This document shows positions 13,172 through 36,292 of a DNA stretch of 64,000 nt, piece after piece; position 1 is the stretch's first letter; each line of letters starts with the position of its first letter. The stretch is taken from assembly GCF_030704535.1 (NCBI RefSeq), contig NC_081823.1, positions 3,380,501 to 3,444,500 on the forward strand, in the 5' to 3' direction. The stretch comes from Vitis vinifera (taxonomy: Eukaryota; Streptophyta; Magnoliopsida; Vitales; Vitaceae). The position numbers and the translations under genes were made by a program. Under the pieces are notes generated by a model. That model searched no databases and was not told the origin of the DNA. It saw nothing but the letters and a program-made list of their open reading frames with translations.

Positions 13172-13770
13172 TAGGGTTATAACTTGGGTGGATTGGTTGG
13201 GTTAATGACTAATCCGAACTCAACCCAAATTAAGAGATAATTAACTTGAGCCCAATCCAATTTAACCTTTAATAAAAAATACTCAATTCATTCCTAATTG
13301 CACCTTACTTTTCTAACCTCAAGTTAAATTTAGATTGATCAAATTAAATTTAAGTTAGTCGAATTAAATTCAGATTGGTTGAGTTACATAATTCAAAATT
13401 TATCCATAATAGTTTTTAAAAAACATTATATATATATATATACCAAAAGTCAAATAGTAACTAAGATAAAACTTCAACATCATAATAATAATAATAATTA
13501 TAATAAAAAGTATTATATATTAAGAATTTGATTTTTTTAAATTAAAAAAAATAAATATTATTATACAGAATAATAAATATTATAACTATCATAAAAATAT
13601 TAAATTGAGTTTGGATTAAGCTTGAGTTGTTCAAATCTTAACCCAAGCTTAAGCCAAATTGAATTCGGGTTAAAAAAAATTTAATCCAAACTTAAATTAA
13701 GTATTAAAAATATTTGTTCAAACCTATCCAAACATCGGATTAGATCAAACGAATGGAAGCTGCACTCCTA
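13172..13770. mobile_element. hAT-like MITE, copy 1
   Basis: The ends are TAGGGTTATAACTTGG on the left and, read on the minus strand from the right, TAGGAGTGCAGCTTCC. The 8-bp flanks are ATATATAT (13164-13171) and ATATGTAT (13771-13778), seven of eight matching. The interior has repeated AACCCAA/TTGGGTT strings and no ORF. The 8-bp target duplication and the TAGGGGTG-type ends suggest a non-autonomous hAT element. Two more members are at 27630 and 49365. Confidence 0.6.
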
Positions 13771-14270
13771 ATATGTATAATTGAGTCATTTCGTCTTTAT
13801 TAAATTATTATAACTAGTATATAAATCTGTGTGATATTTATTATTAAATTAAACTCCTTTTTCATATTTCATCGTAGCCTAAGATGGCCCCCATATCAAA
13901 TTTATGGTGTGGCCTCCTCCAGCATCCCAATCAATTCACCAAATTGGGTCTTTGAAGAGTCAATTGGGTCTTTGGAGAGTCAACACAACTCCCACTTGCT
14001 CCAAAAATTTGAAAAATAAAATAAAATTATATACACTTTAATAAATCCCCATTCGCATTGGGAAAAAACTTCTTGTACGGACTTATCTTACGTTTTAAGG
14101 GCGTGAGCCCAAATCAAACAATTGGGTCATTTTCCTATCTAAGAGAATGAAACATTTTTCTAGCTAGATAGCAACAGAACCGCAGAAATACCATATGCCA
14201 ATGCCTTAGAAGGAAAGAACAAGATGCATTGAGAATTTGAGATAGAATTACATTTCAGGTTTCTGGGTGT

Positions 14271-21031
<6,761 letters not shown>

Positions 21032-22826
21032 TTTTGGCCTCTAAACTTGTGATCAAGCACAACTTCCAAGCATTTTGGTGGTGGGTTTGTATATTTTTAT
21101 TTGGTAATGTGAGGAAAAAAGGTAAGCACAGTGGGGCACAGAGGTAATACAGTATATTATCATGATTTGGTGTGTGGTCTGTCTCTCAGACCCCAAATTG
21201 CGTGGAATCTTTGCAAAAGACTCTGAGCAATTCAAAGTGGGGTTTGGTCATTTTCAGTCCAATTTTTCTAAGAACAAGTTGAAGTAAAAAAACAATAAGT
21301 GAAATAGATTGTGGATCTTGAATTCCATCAGTGATTTTATTTGTTTTTTCCTTTATAAATTCATGATGCATTTGTCTATTCAAGCACTAGGGCCATCAGA
21401 TCTGTTTGCCTGATCTCTTCTTTGTACCTAAGATATTAAAGGGACAATAATGACGAACAGGATAATCATAAAGAAACCATCTAGAAACCAACCTCAAGAC
21501 AAAATATTATTTTGTCCTCAATATTTGAAACAATTATATTTGTTTTCCTCAAGATCTGTGAACCCAGTTATAAAACAAGATAAACTTTCTATGTAGTTGG
21601 TTGATGTTAGTAAGAAACTCTTTTTCTATGATATATGTTAAAATGATTGCCTTCAAATAAGGATTCATTATTGGTAAATTAGGGGGGGGGGGGGGGGGGG
21701 GGAATAATGAAGCCAAACGGGCAAAGAGAATAATTTGATTAGGCCACTTGGATGGCTTTCATAATAGTGTCACTGCCCTTGAAACAACAGTTTTACAGAG
21801 AAAATGATGAAGGCAAACTGCAAAAGTGCTCTACATTATTTACAATCCCAGGGTACACCTCAATGTTACTACAAATTTGGTAAAAAGAATGGTACATTTC
21901 TGCTTTGAAGGTAGTCCAGAAACAGAGAAGACTTCAAATAACACCATTCAATTCAAATTCAAATTCATTTGAGTTATTTCAACATTTTTCTTTTCTTGTG
22001 CCTTGCCCTTCAAAGATGCAAATCTCAATAAAAATACACCTGCAAGCTCTTGGTAGCAGAGTATAATTGGTGCAAAACTTGGAAAAGATGGTGAGAAGGA
22101 TGCAAGTGAAGCCATATCATTGAAATCACATCAGCATATAAACAAGAAACATCTACAAAATTGGCTTATCATCATCAAACTAAAAAAGGGAATTCAAAAA
22201 GAACTGCCATTATGAAAGATGAACTACTTATGTTTCTAGGAAATTCAGAGTTCTGAATCTAAGTTTCAGGATGACGAGGAGGTCCTAGGAGAGTTCATCA
22301 GCAAGTTCCCCAGGCCCCTCTCATACAGCAGCAGCATAGCAATTGATCTGGTAATAGATCATGCACCTCCATTCTTCCAAATACAAGTCAGCCATTGCTG
22401 ATAACATACTTCCAGAACAACTCCATAGAACCTGGTTTTCGAGGCAATTTTACCCTTTCCATTCAGCAGACCATATAACCTGTCAGGCTGTCTATACTCA
22501 ACTCATCAAATTCTCACCTAGTATTTATTCAAGACCAAAATTTCTATACTAGAATTGGTTTATCCCAAAGAAAGAGATGTTATAGGACCTCAAAGCTTCA
22601 GAATTCTCCTACTTATGAATTTCTGGACTATGTAAATCTTATTGAAATCATGCTTTTGTATTCTCTGTTTCTTATGTGTTCCACCAGCTAGAATGAGCAG
22701 GATAAATTTTCTCTGCACTTTGATCATTATGGCAAGTTTTTTACAAAATTCTTAAATTAGGGAGAATTTATACAGAATGGAGATGTATGGCATTTCTAAA
22801 CCATGTGTAGAATGTCTTACAGCATA
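21032..22826. other. Spacer between GH1-A and GH1-B
   Basis: It holds the upstream region of copy A and the downstream region of copy B. There is a G21 tract at 21682-21702. The sequence is less AT-rich than the intergenic DNA elsewhere, but I see no coding frame that continues through it and no RNA gene. Confidence 0.5.
21682..21702. repeat. Poly-G tract, 21 nt
   Basis: An uninterrupted run of 21 G on the plus strand. Its length may be unreliable in the assembly and variable among individuals. Confidence 0.9.
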
Positions 22827-26911
<4,085 letters not shown>

Positions 26912-27629
26912 ATACAGAGACAATGTGGGAGAAAGGGTAAGGGTTGGATTATTGGATTGGTTTACACTTGAAGATAATTGAGGACCCAAACAATTATTTT
27001 GTTCGTTTGGGTTTTTTTTTTTTTTTTTTTTGTCTTATTTAGTATTAAATGTAAAATGTGACATGAAGTTGATATTTTATTTTAGCGCCACCAAAGTAGG
27101 TAGGCCTTGTTTATTTGGGTTTTTTTTTTTTAACTTCTTTCAGCCAATTATGAAAAAAAAAACTTTAAAAATTTGAAAAAAAAAATTATGTTAATGGTGT
27201 GTCTTGAAAAACACATTTTACAATTTTATAACCTTAAATTTATGTTACCATCTCACAAAATTAAATTTATACTAAAAATATCTCGTGTTTTTTTGAAGAA
27301 ATCTTCGACAATTTTCATACCAACCATAAAAAATATTGAATTTATACACATTTCACAAGAGTAAATTTATATTAAGGTGCCTCTTCAAAAGATAACTTTC
27401 AACATAACATAAATTATTGTATAATTAAAAATATTTTTGAATAGATTGTATTTTAAAAAATTAATTTCAAATTGATAGTACTTTTATAAAAAAAAATTTA
27501 TTTGTCCATATCAAAGATACCAAGATAAGCCATATATTCATATTAGTAATTAAAATTATATATTATTTTCTTTATGATTATATTATATATTAATCATTTG
27601 CATGGCTCTTGGCTCATATTAGCATTAGA
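26912..27629. other. Upstream region of GH1-B
   Basis: AT-rich DNA with T tracts near 27011 and 27120. It should contain the GH1-B promoter, but I cannot point to a convincing TATA box. No gene is seen. Confidence 0.4.
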
Positions 27630-28201
27630 TAGGGGTGTAATTTGGGTGGCTGACCCATCTCAACTCGAACCCAATCTGACATTTGGTTGGATTTTGACAT
27701 TTATTTTCAATATTTGGGTTGAGTTTGAGTTAAATTTTTTTAACTTAAACTCAATTTAAGTTCGATTTAAGTCAAGGTTTAGGGGATGATTTAATGTATA
27801 ATATTTATAATGTATACTACCTTATATAACAATATTCATTTTCATTTTAGATTTTTATGGAAAAAATATGAATATAATATAATTTTTCATTATTTTAAAA
27901 AGATATATATTTTTTTTTTGTTATCTTCAATTTTTTTTCCTATTTACTATTTAAAATTTTATATAAATATATAGAAATTTAGTTTTTAAAAAAACATTAT
28001 AGATAGATTTTAAATTATATAACTCAATGACTTGAGCCTAAATTGACTAATCCGAACTCAATCCAAACTTAGAGAAATGAAGTGAAGTTGAACTTGGGTT
28101 GAGTACTTCAAGTTGGATTGGACTTTGGTTAATTGTTTTCCAATTCAGGATGAGTTTGGGTTAGTTATCAATTCAATCAACCTATTTGGCTTGCAGTATT
28201 A
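27630..28201. mobile_element. hAT-like MITE, copy 2
   Basis: It begins TAGGGGTGTAATTTGG and ends with a weaker inverted copy, TTTGGCTTGCAGTATTA. Flanks are GCATTAGA (27622-27629) and GTATTAGA (28202-28209), seven of eight matching. The interior has the same AACCCAA/TTGGGTT strings as the copies at 13172 and 49365, and no ORF. Confidence 0.6.
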
Positions 28202-29611
28202 GTATTAGATAATACATATAAATATACTAATTTAAAAGCTTCAAAAATTCTAAACAAAATATGCAAATTATTAAAAAAATAGATATAACTAGATAAACTA
28301 AAAAAATTAATATAATAATTTTTTTTCTCATATGTAACATTGTTTAAATTGTGATGAAAGTATGATCCTCGATAATATTGGAATTTAAAACCCTTTTTAT
28401 TAATTACTTCATGCTAGAATTGATCAATTATAAATAAAAATTCACTTTGTTATGTTATTTGAGAGTGAGAGTTGAGTCTTCGAATTGTGTTTTGTCGGTT
28501 GATTTCAATCATTTTTGTTGAGTGGTTTTAATGGTTTACTTTTATTATTAAAAAAAAAACTAATATTTTGGTTTTTTCTATTCAACCAAAAAATTTTAAA
28601 AGTAAACAAAAGTGAAAAAGAAAATCTAAAATCTAAAAGTAAGCTGCTTTTGGAAAAAAAAAAAAAAAAAAACAAATAGTGTTGGGGTGGTGGTTGGGGA
28701 GGACTAGCAAAACTAAGGTGGTGTTCGTTTTTTTGGCTTTTTGCTGAAAACTATTTAGTTTTAAAATTTAGGTTGTTTGTTTTTTTACTTTTTCATGACT
28801 TATTATAAACTTTTTACTAAATAGAAAAAGCCAGAATATGTGACTTTTTCTAAATAAAAAAAATAACACAATGATTTTTTTTACTTTTTAATACTTAATA
28901 GAAATAAAATACTACAAAAACAAACACCACCTAAATGTTAAATAGAGTTTTGGGTCAACCAATCAACCTTAGGATTAAATTGGTTACTAGTCATCGAGGA
29001 ACTAATACACTAACAAGTGACCACTAAATCTTAAAAGCTCATTTGATCCAGCAACCAATTCGAAGGATTATCCAAACGAAACTAACTAAACCTTAGTTTC
29101 AGACTCAAACCTACGGAATCAAAGGGTTGATATAGGAGTCTTACGTGAGAAGTTTATCCAATAATATAGATGACTCGCGTGAGTGGTAGGCAGATGGTGT
29201 GGAAGTCTTGGGTACAAGTAAAGGAGGAGCTAGTATGCATGGTTGCATCATGGGGAAGGATTAGTTTGATTAAGTAAAAATTCATCAAAAAATTTTAATT
29301 AATAAAATTAAAAACTTTGTAAATTATCCTTCTGAATTTAAACTTTACTAAATGACAAAATTAAACTCAAAGCATTTATAGATGGGGAATCTTGATTATG
29401 AAATTTTTACTAAATATAGAAAAATTCCTATATTAATTATAAAAAAAATCTCATCAACAGTGTATTTTTATTTTTAAAATAAATTAATTTTTACCTCAAA
29501 CCTAATTTGGTAAATTTATTGAAACATCAAAAACTCTCTTTGAAGTTAAAAAAATATTAAAGTTTACTTACCTTACTTTGAATTTAAAGCATTAAAAATA
29601 TATAGTGAAAT
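28202..29611. other. Intergenic DNA left of the retrotransposon
   Basis: AT-rich with an A tract near 28655 and one Tourist-like MITE, listed separately. No gene is seen. Confidence 0.4.
28717..28931. mobile_element. Tourist/PIF-Harbinger-like MITE, 215 bp
   Basis: The left end GGTGGTGTTCGTTTTTT is an inverted match to the right end AAAAACAAACACCACC. It is flanked by TAA on both sides (28714-28716 and 28932-28934), the three-base duplication of PIF/Harbinger elements. A second member is at 57834. Confidence 0.72.
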
Positions 29612-30917
29612 ATAAGTGTAGACCCCCATTTGGAGCTCATTTTCTGCAGCTTGCTTTTAGCTAGGTGACACCATCTGGGGGAAGCCACGTGTCACATTTT
29701 GACTAGCTGCTAGAGAATCACAATAGTGGAGTTGGAGGAGCAATCAGGGATTGACACTTGGAGGGGAGCTGCAGAAGAGGTACGTTTCTGTTATAGTGGA
29801 GGAGGCCGGCTGCAGGGTAGGGGACTGCGGTTGAAGATATTTTGGAGGGAGATTTTGAGGGAGCTTTGGGGGATGCTAGTCGGAGAGAAGTTGAGAGAAG
29901 GAGATCTCTGGAGCTAGGGGGGTGAGGGTTTTCCAGGGGGGCTTCCATTGCCATTGAGGAGGTTTTCTTGAGAGGTGCAGGGATTCTGCAGTGATGAGAG
30001 AGCCGTGAGGGGATTTTCCTTTGGGGGCTTGGAGGTCAAGAGAGTAAGAGTTTTGGCTGGAAGGGATTCCTTGAGCTGAGTGCTGCCTGGAGAGCAACTT
30101 GAGAGAGAGGAGAGTAGAGACAGAGAGGTTGATGGAGGATTTTTGGGGGCTGTTTAGTAGGAGAGAAAACTAAGAGGCAGAGAGCTGAGCGTTTGGTGAG
30201 AGAAGAGGTTCGACTATTTCAGGAGTTTCGTTGATTTTGCAGGGGAACAAAACCTCACTGGAGAAGGACATTCTCAGGTACGAAGGCAGCAGGTTTATTG
30301 TTTTATTTTGGTTTCTCATTATTCCCCTACATTTCCTGTTGATATCTGCATGTTGTTTGGTTTGCTTGGGGTGGATATTGAAGGCCACTAGTTGTTTGTT
30401 GAGATGAAATCTTGCATTCACGTTCGCCATTGCTGTTTTTGATATGTTGTGCTCCTATTATGAATATGCCTCAATGTTATATTTAAAATGGACTTTCTCA
30501 CCTAATCAGGGGGTTCACGGATGATTCATGAAGTGAAACTCCTGAGAATCACCTTTACTTGTTTCCTTTCCTGTCTGTACACCATCTTTGCTTTTTCTCT
30601 GCTTCTGGGCTTTGGATCAATGCAAGAGTTGTGGGGAAGTGGATTCGGGTTTGGACTGTGTGCTCCTTCAAAGAAATCTGACAGAGGAAAAGGACTATGA
30701 CCAGGGGTGAAAAAGTTCTGCTATGAGGTTTAAGAGAGGCTCCATAGCCCCACTCGGAATTTGTTGATATCCTATTTGTGTGTAGAAGAGATGCTCTGTG
30801 GGGGTCTCCTTATTGGCTGTCTTCGTCATCAAGCACCTACCAGCCAAGGCTATCGTAGAATATGCCAAGAAATGCAGAGCAAATGAACAAGGCTCACCTG
30901 GTTAGAAATTAAAAGGT

Positions 30918-31153
30918 CCATCTCCATTATTGGGTATGGTGGGAAGGCCATCGTTCACTTCAAAGAAACCATAGTGGGCAACGGGAATTTAATGTTAGAC
31001 CAGAACATTGCCATTCCTTCAGGAGACATGCTGGCAGAAACGGAAGTAATGGTTCAGACTGGGGTGCCCATGTCTATTGATGAAGAGTTGTCAGGAAATA
31101 CCGTCTGGGTTTATTCCAGCTTCGATGCAGGAAAGGATCCTATATGGAGGTGA
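30918..31153 (+). pseudogene. Unrecognised protein-like fragment in the 5' LTR
   Basis: A frame of about 78 codons without a stop reads through motifs such as GYGGKAIVHFKETIVGNGN and SIDEELSGNTVWVYSSF before a TGA. The composition looks protein-coding in contrast to the surrounding LTR, but no start is evident and I do not recognise the family. It may be another captured host fragment. The same frame recurs at 45574-45809. Confidence 0.3.
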
Positions 31154-32017
31154 AATGCAGATGAGGGTTCAGCATGAGATGCGGTAATGCAGTCCCGTTT
31201 GTAATCGCGGGCCCACATGTATAATTGCTATTTGCATGGTCAATTTTTCTCACCACTGTTTTAACCACTGTACCCATGTACTAATCCAATGCTTTACATG
31301 CCCGCTGCCCACTCCTTCATACCCATTAACGTCCATCATCATATACCCACTTCCCAAACACCCCTTCCATTCCACCTCATCGTCTTTCTACCTTTTCAGG
31401 TCATCCATTCCCCATCTTTCATAATACCCATACCCAGCTGACTCGCCCCTCATTTCCCATGCGCACGTGATCACTATGCATTTCTACCCGGGCTCAATTC
31501 GCTTCTAGGCCTCTATTATGTCCAATCTGCTGCCCATCTCCCATTTGTCTACCATTCTCCATGTCTTTCTTTCCTCATTTGATCATCATCTCAGATTTAA
31601 TCTTTTTATTCCATCATCATGCCCACGTCTCCTTCTTTCATCCTACCACCCAACCAATTTCTCTCATTATCCGTCACATTAATCACAACCTGCACTTGTC
31701 AAACCCGCTACCCCATCCAGTGGTATTCGGATGGTCATGCATGGTGTTCTGGATATGAGCTTGGGAGGCATTGACCCGTGTTCCATGTGCATGTATGAAC
31801 TTGGTAATGACAGATGTCTCTTTTTAAAGCGGATAGCTGCGTCTTATGGACCTCCATGTAAATATCAAAGTCACGGGTGTTTGAATATATATTCTCGTTA
31901 TAGCTAGCTGTCGTGAATTTTGTGGACTACTTGGGGTATACCTAAGATGCTAAGGAGCATGGAATATTTCATAAGAGGAGTGAGAAAGCAAAGAAAGCTT
32001 CAATGTAACGGAAAGTC

Positions 32018-32197
32018 ATGGCTTATAACCAGCTTAACAGAGATGTTTCAGGTCATCAGCTAAAGCAACATGGGAGAAGGATTGTAGATATTGCATTTGC
32101 TCAAGATGCTATTGATAAGTACCAGACTCGTGAAGCTGCAGCTGCTATCCAAGGAAAAATGGTGGGCACGCAGCGTAAGAAGAGGAAAGCATGCTAG
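32018..32197 (+). pseudogene. Unrecognised 59-codon ORF in the 5' LTR
   Basis: ATG to TAG, 59 aa, with the segments GRRIVDIAFAQDAIDKYQ and TREAAAAIQGKM and a basic, NLS-like end (RKKRKA). It is protein-like and lies 217 bp upstream of the GIP1-like fragment. It may be part of the same or another captured transcript. I cannot name the parent gene. The copy in the 3' LTR is at 46674-46853. Confidence 0.35.
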
Positions 32198-32413
32198 CGA
32201 TCTTGAAGGAGAAGAGGAGGGAATTATTGGTGCTGCGGGGACTGCTTGTCTTGGAGATGATTCTGTAGAGTGCTGTCAATGGCGATCTACACTGCGCTGT
32301 TAGTGGCTTTCTCATCACTATTTCTGTAACAGCTGGAGTACAAAAGACATGGAGATGTTTGATGCGCCTGAAGCTTGATTGGCCACATGTGATGGGATTT
32401 AGAGAGGGTATTT

Positions 32414-32884
32414 TTGTGCCGATATACTGAATCTTTTGACAAAGCTGTACGTGAAGGAGTAGCATTATCAATCCTATTCAGTTTCAAAGACGTCCAATTC
32501 CCTGAAACCATCAAGTCTGGTGGCATCCTCATGGGTTCGTTTCATGTTGTGGGTGTATACAAGAATGGCAATCACTTGATCTCTTTTCAGCAGCAGAATG
32601 AGAACTCCACAATGTGGAATCATGGGCCTGGTTCCCAAACGATGTCTGCTGTTCCAGCAAACACATATTACAGCTTCCAGGGCCAAAATCAGCAACCCGG
32701 TGGATTTCGGCAAGGGCATCAGCCTTCCCAGCATTTTGGGGTCCTTGGGTATCCAAATTTCCACCATTCTCAGGCTGGGATCTCGCTGGAACATCAGCAA
32801 CAAAACCCTAGAGATGGGTCCCTGAGTGGGTCTCAAGGCCAAGCGTGCAAGCAGTCCCAACAGATATGGATTTACAGAGCCTGA
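32414..32884 (+). pseudogene. Captured fragment of a GBF-interacting protein 1-like gene (5' LTR)
   Basis: This 156-codon frame carries a Gln/Asn-rich C-terminal region with segments such as NENSTMWNHGPGSQTM, QNQQPGGFRQGHQPSQHFG, LGYPNF and LEHQQQNPRDGSLSGSQGQ, ending near KQSQQIW. From memory this matches the C-terminus of plant GBF-interacting protein 1-like proteins, which normally end a few residues later. Here the frame diverges just after QQIW and stops. The N-terminal part of the frame (about 45 codons) does not clearly belong to that protein. No retroelement function is known for such a sequence, so a transduced host gene piece is the simplest reading. Confidence 0.6.
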
Positions 32885-34127
32885 CAATCCAAATGATATA
32901 GTGAATATTAATCTTGAACTGATACTTCATTGGAGTTCAGCTTTGTTCTCGGGTCGGCATAGCAAAGGAAAATTTACCCAAGATTGAGAATATATGAGCG
33001 AGTATCTAAGGGGACTTCTGAAATTCTGGAACTGGCATTCTGTAAGATATTCCAAACCCGAGCGCATCTGGAGTACAGCCATAAGTCCAAGTGAAAATCA
33101 ACAGTTGCGTGTTCAATGATGTGGTTCAGTGATCAGCTTACCTACACCCCGGGGGACCCCTAACTTGCATGTTTATTCCTTACCAACTCTCCCACTTATA
33201 CCTTTCTGCATGGCCACCTTTGGTGCCACATACCTTTTCTTCTCTTTTCATTTCATCATCTTTGTTTTTAAAATAATCCATCAAATTCCAGTTTTCAAAT
33301 GGTTTCTCAAATTTTAAATTCTTCAAATAATTTTACCATTTTTTTAGTTTTCATCCTTAGTTTATTTTTTTTTAGGACCTAAAAATCCCATTTTCAATGA
33401 AATTTGGTCGCCTTTTTTTTCTTCTTGGTGAGCCACTTTCGAATTTTTCGTGATTTTAAAATGTTTTAAAATAAATATGAATTTAAATTCCGTAATTCCG
33501 AATAATGGAATTTATGGAATTAATTCATGCAAAAATAAACGGGCTTTGGTGGGGGCCCTACATATGTGATTTCATGATTGATTTACTGATTAGTTGATTG
33601 GCTTTCTAGGCATGATTGATTTGCTCTATTCTTGATATGCGCTTAATTATATCTGTTTATTGTTCACTAACCATGTTTCAAGATAGCGCATTCGTGATTG
33701 CCGCCCAGGTATGCATCTATTCATATTTTGCTCATTCTTTATATATGTTTTGCCTCTCATATTGTGCATGATCGATTTGAGTATTCATCGATTTTCTTGT
33801 TGATGGCCATGTTAGCTTCACTTTATTAGTAGAGACCCGTTTTTAGGGACTTAGAGGGGTGCTACGGTGTTTACCGTACCTTCCCGATAAGTAACCTGAC
33901 CCCCGAACCCGACCCGGTTTTTCGCAGACCGCCTTTCCCAAAATAAGGAGTCACACTTAGGGTTTTTCTTTCTTATTTTGTTTACCCTTTAAAAATAAAA
34001 CAAAAATAAGTGGCGACTCCGAGTCAATTTTTCTTAATCAATAAAAATCAATTTTTTTCAAATAAAAATCGAGCTCGCCATCGAGTGGGAAACGCATTCG
34101 AGCGATCGAAATGCGGGGTCCACAAAA

Positions 34128-34144
34128 TGGCGACTCCACTGGGG
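34128..34144 (+). other. Primer-binding site
   Basis: TGGCGACTCCACTGGGG begins three bases after the 5' LTR. It starts with TGG, complementary to a tRNA CCA end, and resembles the tRNA-Arg-type sites quoted for Tat/Ogre elements. The tRNA identity is from memory and was not aligned. Confidence 0.7.
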
Positions 34145-36292
34145 ATTATTTTAGAGGGTCAAGCTTGAACTTAAGATGAAGCAAACATGGCATTTGATGA
34201 GTCTATCAGTGGGTACTCACTTCTTGATTGCACATTGAGGGTTCCCGAGTTTTCACTTGGGACATTGACATGATAGATTGTATTGGTCGATTATCTTGAT
34301 TGGAGATTCTGACACAGTGATTTTCTTTGTGCTTCATTGATATATTTGTTTGAGATATTTGACATGATGATTATGATGATTGATTCGTATTGATAGAGGA
34401 TTCTGAGATAGATATTCTCTCTGTGCTTCATTGATATATTCATTTGAGATTTTGACATGCTGCTTATATTGATTGATCATTTCGTATTGCTTAGCGCATT
34501 GATCCTGATTTTGCCATGATTATTCTGATCACTTCACATGCATACACTCACCATTGTATATCACTCAGTTTGACATGTTGATTCTCTGACTTGTATATCC
34601 TCTCGGTCGTCTTTGAGCATGATGTTCATATCACTATTCATCCTGATAGTTGTAGCTTTTTGTGTGGACATGAGTGATATATCCTGTACTCTGCTTGACT
34701 GTATGATGCATGACTGCCCTCCCTCTGTATGATTGCATGTTGCTTGTCTATGTGGGTCTCACTTCTATCCCCCTACCTCCAACTCTCTTGGTGTCGGTCA
34801 TTCATTTCATCTTGGTTCTCACTATTGCAAGTGTGAGACCTTCTATGTGCTTGTTCTCTGACCGAGCCAGAGGTTAGGAGTAGGGTCTAGCGATGGGCTA
34901 TATCGATGCACGGGAGCATTCTGGAGGAGAGCGACACTTTGATGTCGATTGGAGTCCGATCATTGAAGACCTGTATAGCCCCGAGCTAGGTTTCATGGAT
35001 AGTCGTGCGACCAGTGTGTTTCCTCTTCTGCTCTAGATTCTTAGGGTTTTCGGATGCACCCACATCATTCATTGTGCACTCTAGTTGGCTATTGAGTGTT
35101 GAGAGTTTGAGAGATTTCACCATAGGAAGCCCCCTGGGATGCGAGGTAGTGCATGTGTGGAGGTGATGACCACCTTGCATGGAAGTGCCCCGTCTCTTTA
35201 GAGGCGTGCAGAGGGTTGCGTACCGCCGGAGGGTATGATCGCTTCTGCTAGGGATCTTTAAAATCCACCCATATCCATTTAGAGCCACCTTGACCTTGTA
35301 GTTTGAGCCGTAGATCCTTTGATTAGGACTCCCTCCCTACACGTGGGTGCATCTGAGGGCCTTCAGAGCCTCTGTGGTTACAGTTCGGATCCAGTATTCC
35401 CTCTTTTTAGTCTCCAGTTGAGAGTGCTCGGAGATCGGTATGAGTTTGAGTATCGGTTGGATCATCTTTCGTCTTGTCACCTTAGTTTGTGTTTTTCACT
35501 CGATGAGTTTAGCATGTTTTCTCCCTATGGCTTTTGTTCTCATTTCTTGGCTCGACGTACCTCTTCACTTTGTTGTCACTCACTCGATACTTTGGGATAT
35601 GTTCATGATCATCTTTTTACACTGCACACCTATCACGGGCTCAATACCTCATCATTTGTTTGATCCTTGGTTCGATTTTCGACTCGGTGCTCATATTTTC
35701 ATTACAGAAAGGTGAAAGGCCCATTTTCCTATTCACACATTTTTCGAGAGATTCGCCTTGATCACCTTATCATTTTTTTTTCTTGTGGAGCTCGAGTTGA
35801 AGGTTGAATCAAGGATATTTTGGTCTATATTGAGTATCGATCTCGTGATAGTGTTCTTCACACCCCATTTACTTTCTTCACACCTTGATCACTTTTTGGA
35901 TCATCGATAGAAATTCTTTAGTCATATTTGTAGTTGTCTCACACTGGACACTCATGTGACTCTAGAGATTCTATCGTATATCCAAATTTTGATTGTCACC
36001 ATATGATTGTGTATCGCACCCTATCATGTATTGAGTTGTATTGTATCATGCATTGGTCATTGTTCGTTACATCCCGTGTCGTTGCATGAGTCGTGTTTGA
36101 GTCGTTGTGTTTAGGTTCTTTTGTAGGGGTTATTTGTAGTCCCAGTCTTGGTTCAGTGCCCTGGGTTGAGTGGGATAGAGGTTGATTCATATCTCTGAGC
36201 TGATATAGACGGATTCACAGTCAGTTTCGATCGGTTAGCTTATCGCTTCTGTGGTTTCGATTCAGGGGGCATTGACTAGTTTGAATTAGAGG
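34145..36292. other. Retrotransposon leader region
   Basis: About 2.1 kb between the primer-binding site and gag, rich in T and G with many TTGAT and GATTGA strings. The short open frames (34986-35288 minus, 35319-35715 plus) have no recognisable motifs. It probably contains packaging and leader functions, but nothing can be assigned. Confidence 0.5.

Larger units (their letters stand above)
29617..34124 (+). repeat. 5' LTR, 4,508 bp
   Basis: Bounded by TG...CA. It holds a pyrimidine-rich segment (about 31240-31700), the captured gene fragments near 32018-32884, and a GC-richer 3' part (33829-34124) with the GGTGCTACGGTGTTTACCGT string. That 3' part resembles the end region of other plant Tat-like LTRs. 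LTRs of this size are far above the usual few hundred bases to 2 kb. Confidence 0.95.

Noticed and set aside
32145..32887. Minus-strand ORFs of 81-137 aa opposite the GIP1-like fragment (also in the 3' LTR)
   Set aside because: They are shadows of the plus-strand frame. The plus strand has the recognisable Gln/Asn-rich composition.
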